In this document: positions 36,555 to 45,453 of the stretch, one piece after another
How positions within the stretch are numbered: the stretch's first letter is position 1
Layout of the letters: each line of letters begins with the position of its first letter
Assembly (NCBI RefSeq): GCF_036227605.1
Contig: NZ_CP109487.1
Location: forward strand, 4,469,501 to 4,533,500
Origin: Streptomyces sp. NBC_01439
GTDB taxonomy: Bacteria > Actinomycetota > Actinomycetes > Streptomycetales > Streptomycetaceae
Length of the DNA stretch: 64,000 bases
Reading direction: 5' to 3'
Notes under the pieces: generated by a model
Told to the model about the DNA's origin: nothing
What the model saw: the letters and a program-made list of their open reading frames with translations, nothing else
Database searches by the model: none
Made by a program: the position numbers and the translations under genes

Positions 36555-37070
36555 TCAGTGGTCCACGAAGGCGGTGAGGCTGCCGCCCAGCTGCTCCCGC
36601 AGCCGTGCGAGCGCCCGTGAGGTCCGGGTACGGACCGCCGCCGAGGAGGCGTTCATCGCGTCGGCGGTCTCCTCGACGCTGCGGTCCTCCCAGTAGCGCA
36701 GCACCAGCACCGCCCGGTCCTTGGGCGCCAGCCGGCCCAGCGCCTCCAGCAGCGTCAGCCGTAGCGCCGGATCCCCGCCGCCCGGCGCGGGCGCACCCCG
36801 GTCGGGGAGGTCCCCGACCGGCCGTTCGCCCGCCGAACGACGGCGCTGGTGCGTGAGGAAGACCCGTACCAGCACCGTCTGGGCGTAGGCCGCCGGATTG
36901 TCGATGCGGGAGATCCGGCCCCACCGCTGGTACATCCGCCCCAAGGTCTCCTGCACCAGGTCCTCCGCGAGGTGGGTGTCCCCGCCCACGAGCAGGCATG
37001 CCGACCTGTACAGCGGGCCCGAGCGGCCCGCGGCGAACTCACGGAACCCGTCCCTGCGCCCGTGGCGCAT
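36555..37070 (-). CDS. ECF-type sigma factor, SigE/SigM-like actinobacterial family
   Basis: The 171-residue sigma factor has region 2 (FREFAAGRSGPLYRSACLLV, DTHLAEDLVQETLGRMYQRW) and region 4 (LRLTLLEALGRLAPKDRAVL, SVEETADAMNASSAAVRTRT). It would direct RNA polymerase to a small regulon. The ATG at 37070 follows GGGGGGAGCAG. An ATG at 37130 adds 20 residues without comparable support. It is followed by a membrane protein gene, the usual sigma/anti-sigma order. Confidence 0.92.
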   Translation of the reverse strand: MRHGRRDGFREFAAGRSGPLYRSACLLVGGDTHLAEDLVQETLGRMYQRWGRISRIDNPAAYAQTVLVRVFLTHQRRRSAGERPVGDLPDRGAPAPGGGDPALRLTLLEALGRLAPKDRAVLVLRYWEDRSVEETADAMNASSAAVRTRTSRALARLREQLGGSLTAFVDH

Positions 37071-37183
37071 CTGCTCCCCCCTCGCGTCCGTCCCACTCCT
37101 GTGACGCGATGGCGGCGGAGAATGTTTCATCCCCCGCCGCCCTTTCCGCCGCCGTCCCCGTCGGTACTCCTGCCGCGGGCCGG

Positions 37184-37690
37184 TCAGCCCAGCTCGTGGA
37201 AGTACACGTGGAACTCCTCCCGGACGAAGCCCTCCGCCTCGTACAGCCCCTGCGCGACGGTGTTGTCGTACGCGGTCTCCAACTGCACGCCGGACACCCC
37301 GGCCTCGCGGGCCCGGCGCAGCACCTCGCGCAGCAGCGCCCGGCCGGCTCCGGTGCGGCGGCCGGCAGGAGCGACGTAGAGGTCGTTGAGAACCCAGGCG
37401 GTGCGCAGGGAGAGGGACGAGAACCCGCGGTAGACCTGCGCGAAGCCGACCGTTCCGACCTCCGGGACGTCGGCGAGCAACACCAGCGATTCGTCCTTGG
37501 CGATCCGCTCCGCCAGGAAGGCCCGCGGGGCGTCCGGGTCCTCGACGTCCACCTCGTAGAAGTCGAGGTAGCCGCGGAACAGCACGGCCGCGGCGTCGAC
37601 GTCCGCCTCGCCGGCCGCACGGACCGAGACTGCGGGAGCGGAGTCTTCCGCCGGAGACCGGCCGTCCCGCTGTACTGCCTGACCGTTCAT
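37184..37690 (-). CDS. GNAT-family N-acetyltransferase
   Basis: The 168-residue protein has the GNAT acetyl-CoA site, VLNDLYVAPAGRRTGAGRALL near residue 100, and the usual C-terminal helix and strand (YDNTVAQGLYEAEGFVREEFHVYFHEL). It acetylates an amine of unknown identity. The final YFHEL ending resembles small-amine and diamine acetyltransferase-like GNATs. The ATG follows GAGGGAGACGCAC. It lies upstream of the sigma-factor gene in the same direction, with a 113-nt gap. Confidence 0.9.
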   Translation of the reverse strand: MNGQAVQRDGRSPAEDSAPAVSVRAAGEADVDAAAVLFRGYLDFYEVDVEDPDAPRAFLAERIAKDESLVLLADVPEVGTVGFAQVYRGFSSLSLRTAWVLNDLYVAPAGRRTGAGRALLREVLRRAREAGVSGVQLETAYDNTVAQGLYEAEGFVREEFHVYFHELG

Positions 37691-37828
37691 GTGCGTCTCC
37701 CTCAGGGGTGTTTGGCGCGCCGTGGACCATGGTGGGTGGAGGGGCCGAGCCGTCCGGACCCCCGGCGCCCTCGACTGCCTACGCTACGGCCGGAGTCGGC
37801 CGTGACGAAGGACGGGCCGCCCGTGCGA

Positions 37829-37864
37829 CGGCCGGCCCCGGGACCGGAGTCCCGGGGCCGGCCG
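37829..37864 (-). terminator. terminator of the serine hydrolase gene
   Basis: A perfect 16-bp stem (CGGCCGGCCCCGGGAC and complement) with a 4-nt CGGA loop begins 27 nt after the stop. Confidence 0.75.
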
Positions 37865-37890
37865 TGCACAAGGGCCGTCGACCGTCACCG

Positions 37891-39120
37891 CTACGACGTC
37901 GGCTGGGCGGGGAGCGTGTAGACCCGGTCGGGGGTCACGATCTTGGTGATCGCTTCGCCGAACAGAGTGCTGGGCTCCTGGCCCTGGTACCCGATGTCCG
38001 TGTTGAGCAACACGACCAGCGTGGCCTTCGATTCCGGTAGGTAGAGGACCAGCGACCCGTAGCCCGGCAGTGAGCCGTTGTGCCCGATCCAGCCCTGGAC
38101 GTTGAAGATGCCGAGGCCGTAGCCCGTACCCGGGAGCGCGTCGACCACGTCGAGGCGCTGGGCCTGGGTGGCCGGGGTCAGCAGGGTCCCGGTCGCCAGG
38201 GTCTTCGCCCAGCTGCGCAGGTCGGGGAGGTCGGAGATCATCGCGCCGGCCGCCCAGGCCCAGGAGGGGTCCCAGTCGGTGGAGTCCTCGACCTTCCCGG
38301 AGGCCGTCTGGTTCGTGTAGCCGTGGGCGTGCGGACTCGGGAACTCCGGGCCCGTGGGGAACACCGTGTGCTTCAGCCCGGCGGGCTCGACGACCTCCCG
38401 GTCGATGAACCGGTCGAGGGGGACGCCGCTGACCTTCTCCACCACCAGGCCGAGCAGGATCAGGTTGGTGTTGCAGTAGTAGAACTTGGCGTTCGGCTCG
38501 AAGAGCACCGGGTGCTTGAAGGAATAGTCGAGCAGTTCCTGCGGAGTGAAGCGCCGGTCGGGATCGCTGGTCAGCGCCTTGAAGAAGTCCTCGTCCGCCG
38601 AGTAGTTGAACAGACCGCTCCGCATGCCGGCCAGCTCGCGCAGGGTGATCCGGTCGCCGTTCGGGACGCCGTCGACGTACTTGCCGATCGGGTCGTCCAG
38701 ACCGACCTTCCCCTCGTCCACCAACTCCAGCAGGGCGGTCACGGTGAAGGTCTTGGTCACGCTGCCGATCCGCATGTTCAGGTTCGGGGTCATCGGCGCG
38801 CCCGTGGCCTTGTCGGCGATGCCGAAGGACCGTACGTAGTCGCCCTTGCCCGGAGCCGACACGGCCACGATCACGCCCGGGATCTTCGCCTCCGCCAGAA
38901 CCTTCTTGATCGCGGCGTCCAACTGGCGGGTGACGGCGGGGGTCAGCTGCGCGAACCCGTCCGAGGCGGGTGTCGGGCTCGGCGCCGGAACCGTCGCGGC
39001 GGGCACGCGCGCCGCGTCCCCCGCGTACACCGTGCCCGCGCCGGCCCCCGTACCCACGGGCCCCACCACGAGTCCGAACGCCGCCACTGCCACGGCGGCA
39101 CTGCACCAGCGCGTCGTCAT
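37891..39120 (-). CDS. secreted serine hydrolase (beta-lactamase / DD-peptidase R61-like, family S12)
   Basis: The 409-residue exported enzyme has a signal peptide (residues about 6-28). The three penicillin-recognising motifs are present: SVTK near residue 119, YCN in FYYCNTNLILLG, and HNGSLPGYGS near 355. Family members are DD-carboxypeptidases, esterases or class C-like beta-lactamases. The overall resemblance is to the Streptomyces R61 DD-peptidase group. The ATG at 39120 follows GAGGAGG. It is divergent from the propeller protein gene at 39264 through an AT-rich spacer. Confidence 0.92.
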   Translation of the reverse strand: MTTRWCSAAVAVAAFGLVVGPVGTGAGAGTVYAGDAARVPAATVPAPSPTPASDGFAQLTPAVTRQLDAAIKKVLAEAKIPGVIVAVSAPGKGDYVRSFGIADKATGAPMTPNLNMRIGSVTKTFTVTALLELVDEGKVGLDDPIGKYVDGVPNGDRITLRELAGMRSGLFNYSADEDFFKALTSDPDRRFTPQELLDYSFKHPVLFEPNAKFYYCNTNLILLGLVVEKVSGVPLDRFIDREVVEPAGLKHTVFPTGPEFPSPHAHGYTNQTASGKVEDSTDWDPSWAWAAGAMISDLPDLRSWAKTLATGTLLTPATQAQRLDVVDALPGTGYGLGIFNVQGWIGHNGSLPGYGSLVLYLPESKATLVVLLNTDIGYQGQEPSTLFGEAITKIVTPDRVYTLPAQPTS

Positions 39121-39263
39121 GTCCGGCCTCCTCACCCGCCGAGCCAAGGAACCATCTCTCCACGCTAGACCTGTGCACCCGGGCGGGCGACCGGAGCTGG
39201 CAACGACGAATTCGTCCAAAAATCTATTCTAGAAATATCTCCGGATCGGTCAGACTTCCCCCC
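39121..39263. promoter_or_regulatory. AT-rich divergent promoter region
   Basis: A roughly 35-bp AT-rich patch (39205-39240) stands out in an otherwise very GC-rich background. It includes the palindromes GACGAATTCGTC (39205-39216) and TTCTAGAA (39227-39234). It likely holds promoters for both the serine hydrolase and the propeller protein. Confidence 0.5.
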
Positions 39264-40847
39264 ATGACCGGTCGTACCTCCGGCCCCTGGCCGGAACCCG
39301 ACGAGCAGCGACCCGACGGCTTCGGCCCGCCGCCCGCACCCTTCGCACCGCCCGCACCGCCGGCACCGCCGGCACCCTTCGCACCGGGCGCCCCGCGATC
39401 CGGCGGCCGGCGACGGCCGGACCGGCCCGTGGCCGCCGTCGGCACCGCCCTGGCGCTGCTCGCCGCCCTGCTCCTCATCGGCGGCGGCGCCCACCACCTC
39501 ACGGTCCGCGGCGAGTCCGCGCAGCCCCCGGCCGGACCCTCCGGTTCGCCCCCGGTCGACCGCGGCGACGGCAAGGGCCCCGGTGGGGGACCCGACGCCT
39601 ACGACCCCAACGCCGGCATCCGGGCGGGCGAGGCCCGGGTCTGGCTGCGCGACAACCAGGCCGAGGTGGCCGGGGCGGGCACCTCGCAGTACGGCCCCTG
39701 GCGGGTGGGCGACACCGTGGTAGGCGCCCTGACGAGCGGTTTCACCGGCTATGCGGTGGCCGACGGCCAGGAGAAATGGAAGCTCTCGATCCAGACCCCG
39801 CTGTGCGGGGTCCCGCCGGCCCCGTCCACGAACGGCAAGCTCGTCGTGGGGGTGAAGGAAAGCGCGTCGGAGACCTCGCGCTGCACCCACCTCCAGCAGA
39901 TCGACCTCGCCACGGGGCGGGCGGGGTGGAAGGTTCCGGTGCCGCCGGAGAACGCCCACGACACCACGACGCAGTTCGAGCTGGCGATCAGCGGTGACAC
40001 CGTGGTCGTCGCCCGGGCGGCCGTCATGAGCGGCTTCTCGGTCACCGACGGCCACAAGCTCTTCGGTACGTCGAGCCCGAACGGCTGCTATCCGTCCGCC
40101 GTCGCCGGGGGCTCGCGGCTCATCGCCATCCGCCAGTGCCCCGACCCCAAGGACGCCGTCGCGCGCGGACAGGCGATGGTCGAGGAGCTGGATCCGGCCA
40201 CCGGCGTCGCGCGGTGGGGCTACAAGTACGCCCAGAACTGGACGGTCGGCCGGGTGCTCTCCATCGACCCGTTGGTGATCGCCGCGCACCACAAGGACAA
40301 GAAGACCTGGAACCTCACGGCGTTCGCCGGCGACGGCGCGGTCCGCTCACAGGGCTCCCCCGCCTTCGGGGTGAGCGGCCGGTGCAACGGGTTCGGCAAC
40401 GCGAGCGGCTTCCAGGAGTGCTACGCCGCCACGGCCGACGCCGACTCCCTCTACATCGGCGCGGGCAAGCCCGGGGCCACCCTCGACACCGAGGACACCG
40501 GCCAGGTCGTCGCCGTCGACCTGAACACCGGCAAGGAGCGGTGGCGCACCGCCGAGCAGCCCAAGGGGCGCACCATGTGGCCGCTGGCCGTCGAGGACGG
40601 TCGGGTCCTCACGTACGTCACCCCCGGCAACGGCGAAGCGGGGGCGGTCGTCTCCCTCGCCGCGGCCGACGGAGCCGTGCGATCGGTCCTGCAGAGCCCG
40701 GCCGCGGCCCGCGGCGCCGAGGGCGTCTTCTACCCCCACGGCGTCCGCATCGCGTGGGCGGGCGGACGGTTGTTCCTGCTCAACGGCCGGGTCTACAGCC
40801 CCGAGCCGCGCAAGGCGAGCCGCGCGATCCTGTCCTTCGGCACGTAG
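39264..40847 (+). CDS. membrane-anchored PQQ-like beta-propeller protein
   Basis: The 527-residue protein has a cytosolic Pro/Ala-rich N-terminus (PPAPPAPPAPFAP), one transmembrane helix (about residues 57-75), and an extracytoplasmic propeller of PQQ-like blades. Repeated features include VDLNTGKERWRTA, QIDLATGRAGWKV and ELDPATGVARWGY. Several paired Cys (CGVPP, CTHLQ, CYPSA, QCPDP, CNGFG, ECYAA) could form disulfides. Proteins of this shape often follow Ser/Thr kinases or bind ligands. No enzyme site is evident. It precedes another anchored protein by 26 nt and is likely in one operon with it. Confidence 0.8.
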   Translation: MTGRTSGPWPEPDEQRPDGFGPPPAPFAPPAPPAPPAPFAPGAPRSGGRRRPDRPVAAVGTALALLAALLLIGGGAHHLTVRGESAQPPAGPSGSPPVDRGDGKGPGGGPDAYDPNAGIRAGEARVWLRDNQAEVAGAGTSQYGPWRVGDTVVGALTSGFTGYAVADGQEKWKLSIQTPLCGVPPAPSTNGKLVVGVKESASETSRCTHLQQIDLATGRAGWKVPVPPENAHDTTTQFELAISGDTVVVARAAVMSGFSVTDGHKLFGTSSPNGCYPSAVAGGSRLIAIRQCPDPKDAVARGQAMVEELDPATGVARWGYKYAQNWTVGRVLSIDPLVIAAHHKDKKTWNLTAFAGDGAVRSQGSPAFGVSGRCNGFGNASGFQECYAATADADSLYIGAGKPGATLDTEDTGQVVAVDLNTGKERWRTAEQPKGRTMWPLAVEDGRVLTYVTPGNGEAGAVVSLAAADGAVRSVLQSPAAARGAEGVFYPHGVRIAWAGGRLFLLNGRVYSPEPRKASRAILSFGT

Positions 40848-40873
40848 GGCAGGCAGGTACCAGGAGGGACACC

Positions 40874-41719
40874 GTGGACAATCCGTACCAGCAGCCGAGT
40901 CACCCCGGCGGCCCGTACCCGCCGCCGCCGCGGCCGTCGCAGCAGCCCGGCGGCGGGCGCCGGATCAGCAGGAGGCGGCTCGCCGTCGGGATCTGCACCG
41001 TGACCGCCCTGGCGGTCGCCGCCGCCGCGACCGGTGTCGCACTCGGCGCCCGCACGAACCGGGACCGCATCCGGGCGGCCGCGGCGGCGTCGGCGGCGGA
41101 CCCGACGAAGCCGCTCGTCGCGGGCTGGAAGACCGTGATCAACCCCACCCACGGCACGGCGTTCGACGTCCCGCCCGGGTGGGAGGTCCTCGAACCCCAG
41201 GTCTTCAGCGGCTACGAGGACAGCAAGGACCCGGAGAAGGTCCTCATCGGGCACACGGCCCCGGCCTTCTACAAGTCCCAGTGGTGCAGCATCGACGCGG
41301 ACGGCGACGGCCAGGTCACGGACGTCCGGCTCGCCAACGTGGGCACCAAGGGCGCCGGTGGCGCCAAGGACCCCACCGACACCGCCGTGAAGGAGGCGCC
41401 CACCTGGGTCTACGCCGCCTACACCCAGCCGGACAAGAGCGTGGTCAAGGCGGACGCGCCGGTGGCGTACACCACGAAGTCGGGGGTGAAGGGGAGTTAC
41501 GTCAAGGCCCGTTCCTCGGGCGCCCCGCGGCCCAACCGCTGCGCGGGCGACGGCCAGGCGGTCGTCTTCGGCTTCAAGAACTCCCGGGGCGACCTCGTCT
41601 CCTGGGACTTCTACGGCCGCACGGGCGTCCCGGGCGCCGTCGACGACGCCCTGATCATGCGCATCCTGAGCACGGTCCGGCTGGCGGGCGACCCCAAGGA
41701 CCCCGGCCCCGGGCCGTGA
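40874..41719 (+). CDS. membrane-anchored protein of unknown function
   Basis: The 281-residue protein has a short Pro-rich cytosolic N-terminus, a transmembrane helix (about residues 34-56), and an extracytoplasmic domain. That domain reads like a lipoprotein/DUF-type fold (WKTVINPTHGTAFDVPPGWE, VVFGFKNSRGDLVSWDFYG) with two Cys. I do not recognise the family. The GTG start has AGGAGGGA 5 nt upstream. Shared topology and close spacing tie it to the preceding propeller protein, suggesting a joint envelope role. Confidence 0.78.
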   Translation: MDNPYQQPSHPGGPYPPPPRPSQQPGGGRRISRRRLAVGICTVTALAVAAAATGVALGARTNRDRIRAAAAASAADPTKPLVAGWKTVINPTHGTAFDVPPGWEVLEPQVFSGYEDSKDPEKVLIGHTAPAFYKSQWCSIDADGDGQVTDVRLANVGTKGAGGAKDPTDTAVKEAPTWVYAAYTQPDKSVVKADAPVAYTTKSGVKGSYVKARSSGAPRPNRCAGDGQAVVFGFKNSRGDLVSWDFYGRTGVPGAVDDALIMRILSTVRLAGDPKDPGPGP

Positions 41720-42126
41720 TCGCCCGCGGCCGTCCGCCCACCGGTCCGCGTGGCCGCGCCTCGTACCGCTACCGGCAGCTGTTCGGCGAGCCGCGGCCCG
41801 TCCCGTGGCCCGCCGTGAACATGGGTGTGTACGAACTGTTCGTGCTTCTGCCAGCTGTGTTCAGGGATCCAGTAGCCCGTGCGGCCCCGAGCGGGCAGCG
41901 TGACGACGGGAGCCGTCACACGGCCGGCACGATCCTCAGCGATCGGATCCCTCGCGCGAGGCGATGCGCCGGATGGGCGAGGTGTCCGCACCTGGCCCAG
42001 ATCCGGCGTCTGAGACCAGGACCGAAAGCGAGAGCACCCGGGCAGCCCGTGCACGGCGGCGGCGCAAGATCCGGTGAATAGCAAAAGCCCCGGGTCACGG
42101 CGAGTGATTCCCGGGGCTTCGCTGGA
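41720..42126. other. 407-bp gap without a recognisable gene
   Basis: Apart from the tRNA terminator at its right end I see no coding or RNA feature. Frames here are open only by GC bias. Confidence 0.5.
42085..42119 (-). terminator. tRNA-Thr terminator
   Basis: A 10-bp AAGCCCCGGG stem with a 15-nt loop is followed on the minus strand by a short T-run (CTTTTGC), just downstream of the tRNA. Confidence 0.8.
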
Positions 42127-42199
42127 GCCGCCTTCGGGATTCGAACCCGAGACCTACGCATTACGAGTGCGTTGCTCTGGCCAACTGAGCTAAGGCGGC
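42127..42199 (-). tRNA. tRNA-Thr (anticodon CGU)
   Basis: The 73-nt cloverleaf on the minus strand has acceptor GCCGCCT/AGGCGGC, a D-arm with AGTTGGCCA, anticodon stem ACGCA/TGCGT with loop CTCGTAA (anticodon CGT in DNA), and T-arm TCGGG-TTCGAAT-CCCGA. CCA is not encoded. It decodes ACG. Such tRNA genes can be integration sites, but no integrase or direct repeat of the 3' end is seen nearby. Confidence 0.96.
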
Positions 42200-42416
42200 A
42201 CCGCTGATCAGACAAGTGTTCCCTCGAAGAGGGGCGCTCATCAGCAGCGGCGCCAAGTCTACAGGCTCTGGACGGGTGCCCCGAACCAGGTTTCGCCGCG
42301 GCGCGACGCAGGTCACATATCAGGGTGATCGCCTCATAGCCGACACCTTTCGCTACCAAGCCGGACGGGGGTCCCGCAGGTGCGCCGGGAGCAAGCCGTG
42401 CACCGGGGCGGCGGTC

Positions 42417-43985
42417 TCAGCACTTCTTGCCGTCCTGCGGGGCCTTGCCCTCCAGGAGGTAGCGGTTGATCGCGGTGTCGATGCAGGCGCTGCCGCGCCC
42501 GTACGCCGTGTGGCCGTCGCCGTCGTAGGTGAGGAGCTGGCCCGATTCGAGTTGGCCGGCCAATGCCTTGGCCCACTTGTACGGGGTCGCCGGGTCGCGG
42601 GTCGTGCCCACCACCACGATCGGCGCGGCGCCCTTCGCGGTCAGCTCCCTCGCCTTGCCGGTGGCCTTCACGGGCCAGTACGTGCAGTTCAGCGCGGCCC
42701 AGGCCAGGCCCGTGCCGAAGACCGGGGAGGCCTTCTCGAAGGACGGCAGGGCGGTGTCGACGGCCTCGGGGCCGCTGAAGGCGGGGGGCTGGTCGAGGCA
42801 GTTGACGGCGGCGTTCGCGAACATCAGGTTGGCGTACTTGCCGTCCGCCTCGCGCTCGTAATAGGTGTCGGCCAGGCTCAGCAAGCCCGATCCGTCGCCG
42901 TTCATCGCCGAGCTGAGCGCCTCGCGCAGCTGCGGCCAGGCGCTCTCGTCGTACAGCGCCGCGATCACCCCTGTCGTGGCCAGGGCCTCACCCAACGGGC
43001 GGTCCGGGTCGCCGCTCGCCACGGGCTGGGCGTCGACCTTGCGGAAGAACTCCTTCAGGCGCGCCTCCACCGCGTTCGGGTCGCCCTTGCCGAGCGGGCA
43101 GTCGGGCTGCTTCGCGCAGTCCTTGGCGAAGGCGGTGAAGGCGGTGTTGAAGCCCTCCGTCTGGTCCCGGTTCAATTCGAGCGCGGGCCGGGTGGGGTCC
43201 ATCGCCCCGTCCAGGACCAGCCGGCCGACCCGGTCCGGGAAGAGGTCCGCGTACGTGGCGCCCAGGAAGGTGCCGTACGAGGCGCCGACGTAGTTGAGCT
43301 TCTTGTCCCCGAGCAGCGCGCGCAGCAGGTCCATGTCCCGGGCGGCGTCGACGGTGGAGACGTGCGGCAGGACCCGCCCGGATTTCGTCTGGCAGGCGGC
43401 TGCGAACTCCTTGAAGGCCTTCACCAGCTCGGCCCGCTCGGCCGGGTCGTCCGGCGTCTGGTCCACCTGGGTGTACTTGTCCATGGCCGGGCCGCTCAGG
43501 CACTCGACGGGGCTGCTGCGTTCCACCCCGCGCGGGTCGAAGGACACCATGTCGTACCGGGCCCGGACGGCCGCGGGATAGCCGATGCCCGCGTACGCCT
43601 GGAGGTAGCCGATGCCGGAGCCGCCCGGGCCGCCCGGGTTGACCACGAGCGAGCCGAGCCGCTTGCCGGGACCGGTGGCCGTTCGGCGCGACACCGCGAT
43701 GTCGACGTCCTGGCCGGAGCCGGGGTTCGCGTAGTCCAGGGGGGCCTTCATGGTGGAGCACTGGAATCCGGGGACACCACAGTCGCGCCAGGTCAGCTTC
43801 TGGTTGTAGTACGGGCGCAACGCGGCCGCGTCGGGGGACGGCTGCGCCGCTGCCGTGCCGGACCCCGATGGGGAGAACGCGGCGGCCCCGGGCTCCCCCA
43901 GCCCGCCCGAGGTGCACCCGGAGAGCAGCAGCCCGGCAGCTGCGATCACGGTTCCGGTGGTACGCAGCAGGCGACTGGTGTCCAT
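42417..43985 (-). CDS. lipoprotein alpha/beta-hydrolase, tripeptidyl-aminopeptidase (SlpD/E, TAP-like) family
   Basis: The 522-residue protein has a lipoprotein signal (LLLSGC, Cys24), an alpha/beta-hydrolase core and the TAP-like C-terminal domain. The oxyanion-side motif is VVNPGGPGGSG, the nucleophile elbow is GASYGT near residue 235, the acid is in GTTRDPATPY, and the His is in GDGHTAYG. Relatives are cell-associated aminopeptidases that release tripeptides from N-termini. The Cys-rich C-terminus (CIDTAINRYLLEG...KKC) is typical of the family. It follows holB in the same direction but with a 184-nt gap. Confidence 0.92.
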   Translation of the reverse strand: MDTSRLLRTTGTVIAAAGLLLSGCTSGGLGEPGAAAFSPSGSGTAAAQPSPDAAALRPYYNQKLTWRDCGVPGFQCSTMKAPLDYANPGSGQDVDIAVSRRTATGPGKRLGSLVVNPGGPGGSGIGYLQAYAGIGYPAAVRARYDMVSFDPRGVERSSPVECLSGPAMDKYTQVDQTPDDPAERAELVKAFKEFAAACQTKSGRVLPHVSTVDAARDMDLLRALLGDKKLNYVGASYGTFLGATYADLFPDRVGRLVLDGAMDPTRPALELNRDQTEGFNTAFTAFAKDCAKQPDCPLGKGDPNAVEARLKEFFRKVDAQPVASGDPDRPLGEALATTGVIAALYDESAWPQLREALSSAMNGDGSGLLSLADTYYEREADGKYANLMFANAAVNCLDQPPAFSGPEAVDTALPSFEKASPVFGTGLAWAALNCTYWPVKATGKARELTAKGAAPIVVVGTTRDPATPYKWAKALAGQLESGQLLTYDGDGHTAYGRGSACIDTAINRYLLEGKAPQDGKKC

Positions 43986-44169
43986 CCCCGGAGCGTACGT
44001 CTTAACGGAGGACGTGAGCAGGCGCTCCGGGACCAGACGGCCGCACGCCTTCCGTGGCCCCTACCTGCCCCGGCACGGACCGGCTGCTACCCGGCCCTGA
44101 CGACCGGTTCGCCCGTACGGGTGAGCCGGTCAACCGGATGTGGACCACCGCCCTGCCGCCCGGACGCGG

Positions 44170-45381
44170 TCAGCCCGCGCGCAGGGCCATCGTCATCGCC
44201 TCGACCGCGAGGAGCGGGGCGACGTTGCGGTCGAGGGAGTCCCGGCAGGCAATGATCGCCTCGATCCGGCGCAGGGTCCGCTCGGGGCCCGAGGCACGGG
44301 CGATCCGGTCCAGGTCGGGCCGTATCTCCTCGTTCGCGATAGCCACGGACGAACCGAGCTGCAGGGCCAGGACGTCCCGGTAGAAGCTGGTGAGGTCGGT
44401 CAGCGCCAGTTCGAGGGTGTCGCGCTGGGTGCGGGTGCGACGGCGCTTCTGCCGCTCCTCCAGCTCCTTCATCACGCCCGCCGTGCCGCGCGGCATCCGG
44501 CTACCGGCGCCCGCCGAGGCTCCGAGCGCGGTCCTCAGCTCCTCGGTCTCCTTGGCGTCGACCTCCTCCGCAACCTGCTTGGCGTCCTCGGCGGCGGCGT
44601 CCACCAGCTCCTGGGCGGCTTTGAGGCAGGCCCCGACGTCGTCCACCCGGAGCGGGAGCTTCAGGACCGTCGCCCTGCGCTCCCGGGCCACCTCGTCGGT
44701 GGCCAGCCGACGGGCGCGGTCGACGTGCCCCTGGGTGACCCGGGCGGCCGCCAGGGCGGTCGTCGGCTCGATGCCGTCACGCCGCACCAGCATGTCGGCG
44801 ACGGCCGCGACCGAGGGGGTGCTGAGGTTGAGGTGGCGGCAGCGGGAGCGGATGGTCGGCAGCACGTCCTCCACGGAGGGCGAGCACAGCAGCCAGACCG
44901 TGCGGGGCGCGGGCTCCTCCACGGCCTTGAGGACCGCGTTGGCGGACTTCTCGTTCAGCCGCTCGGCGTCCTCGACCAGGATGACCTGCCAGCGACCGGT
45001 GGCGGGGGACGTGTAGGACTTGCGGACGGTGTCCCGCATGTCGTCGACGAGGATCTGACTGCCGACCGCGACGACGGTCGAGACGTCCGCGTGCGTGCCG
45101 ACCATCGTGGTGTGGCAGCCGTCGCAGAACCCGCAGCCGGGCTCACCGCCGAGGGCACGGTCGGGGCTGGTGCACTGCAGGGCAGCGGCGAAGGCCCGGG
45201 CGGCCGTGGTCCGCCCGGATCCGGGCGGACCGGTGAACAGCCAGGCGTGGGTCATCTTGGACGCCGCGGGCGGCTCGGTCCCGGCCGTAATGGCCGTGAC
45301 CAGGGCATCGGCGTCGCGGGCGGCGGCGGCCAGCTGCGCCTGGACCCGCTCCTGTCCCACCAGGTCGTCCCATACGGGCAT
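44170..45381 (-). CDS. holB: DNA polymerase III delta' subunit
   Basis: The 403-residue AAA+ clamp-loader subunit shows a P-loop, FTGPPGSGRTTAARAFA, a four-Cys zinc site (GEPGCGFCDGCHTT), and sensor motif TIRSRCRHLNL with downstream helical domains. It loads the beta clamp onto primed DNA. I chose the ATG at 45381 (MPVWDDLVGQER), which begins the conserved region. A GTG four codons upstream is possible. It lies 72 nt after the tmk fusion and is probably cotranscribed, a common tmk-holB pairing. Confidence 0.95.
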   Translation of the reverse strand: MPVWDDLVGQERVQAQLAAAARDADALVTAITAGTEPPAASKMTHAWLFTGPPGSGRTTAARAFAAALQCTSPDRALGGEPGCGFCDGCHTTMVGTHADVSTVVAVGSQILVDDMRDTVRKSYTSPATGRWQVILVEDAERLNEKSANAVLKAVEEPAPRTVWLLCSPSVEDVLPTIRSRCRHLNLSTPSVAAVADMLVRRDGIEPTTALAAARVTQGHVDRARRLATDEVARERRATVLKLPLRVDDVGACLKAAQELVDAAAEDAKQVAEEVDAKETEELRTALGASAGAGSRMPRGTAGVMKELEERQKRRRTRTQRDTLELALTDLTSFYRDVLALQLGSSVAIANEEIRPDLDRIARASGPERTLRRIEAIIACRDSLDRNVAPLLAVEAMTMALRAG

Positions 45382-45453
45382 CCCGCCCACCACCTTTCAC
45401 TCTCCGTGCACCCATTGTGGCGGGCGGCACTGACAATCCCGTCCCCGCCGAGG

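Noticed and set aside
42127..42199. Integrated element at tRNA-Thr
   Set aside because: No integrase, excisionase or duplicated tRNA 3' end is visible within the window on either side.
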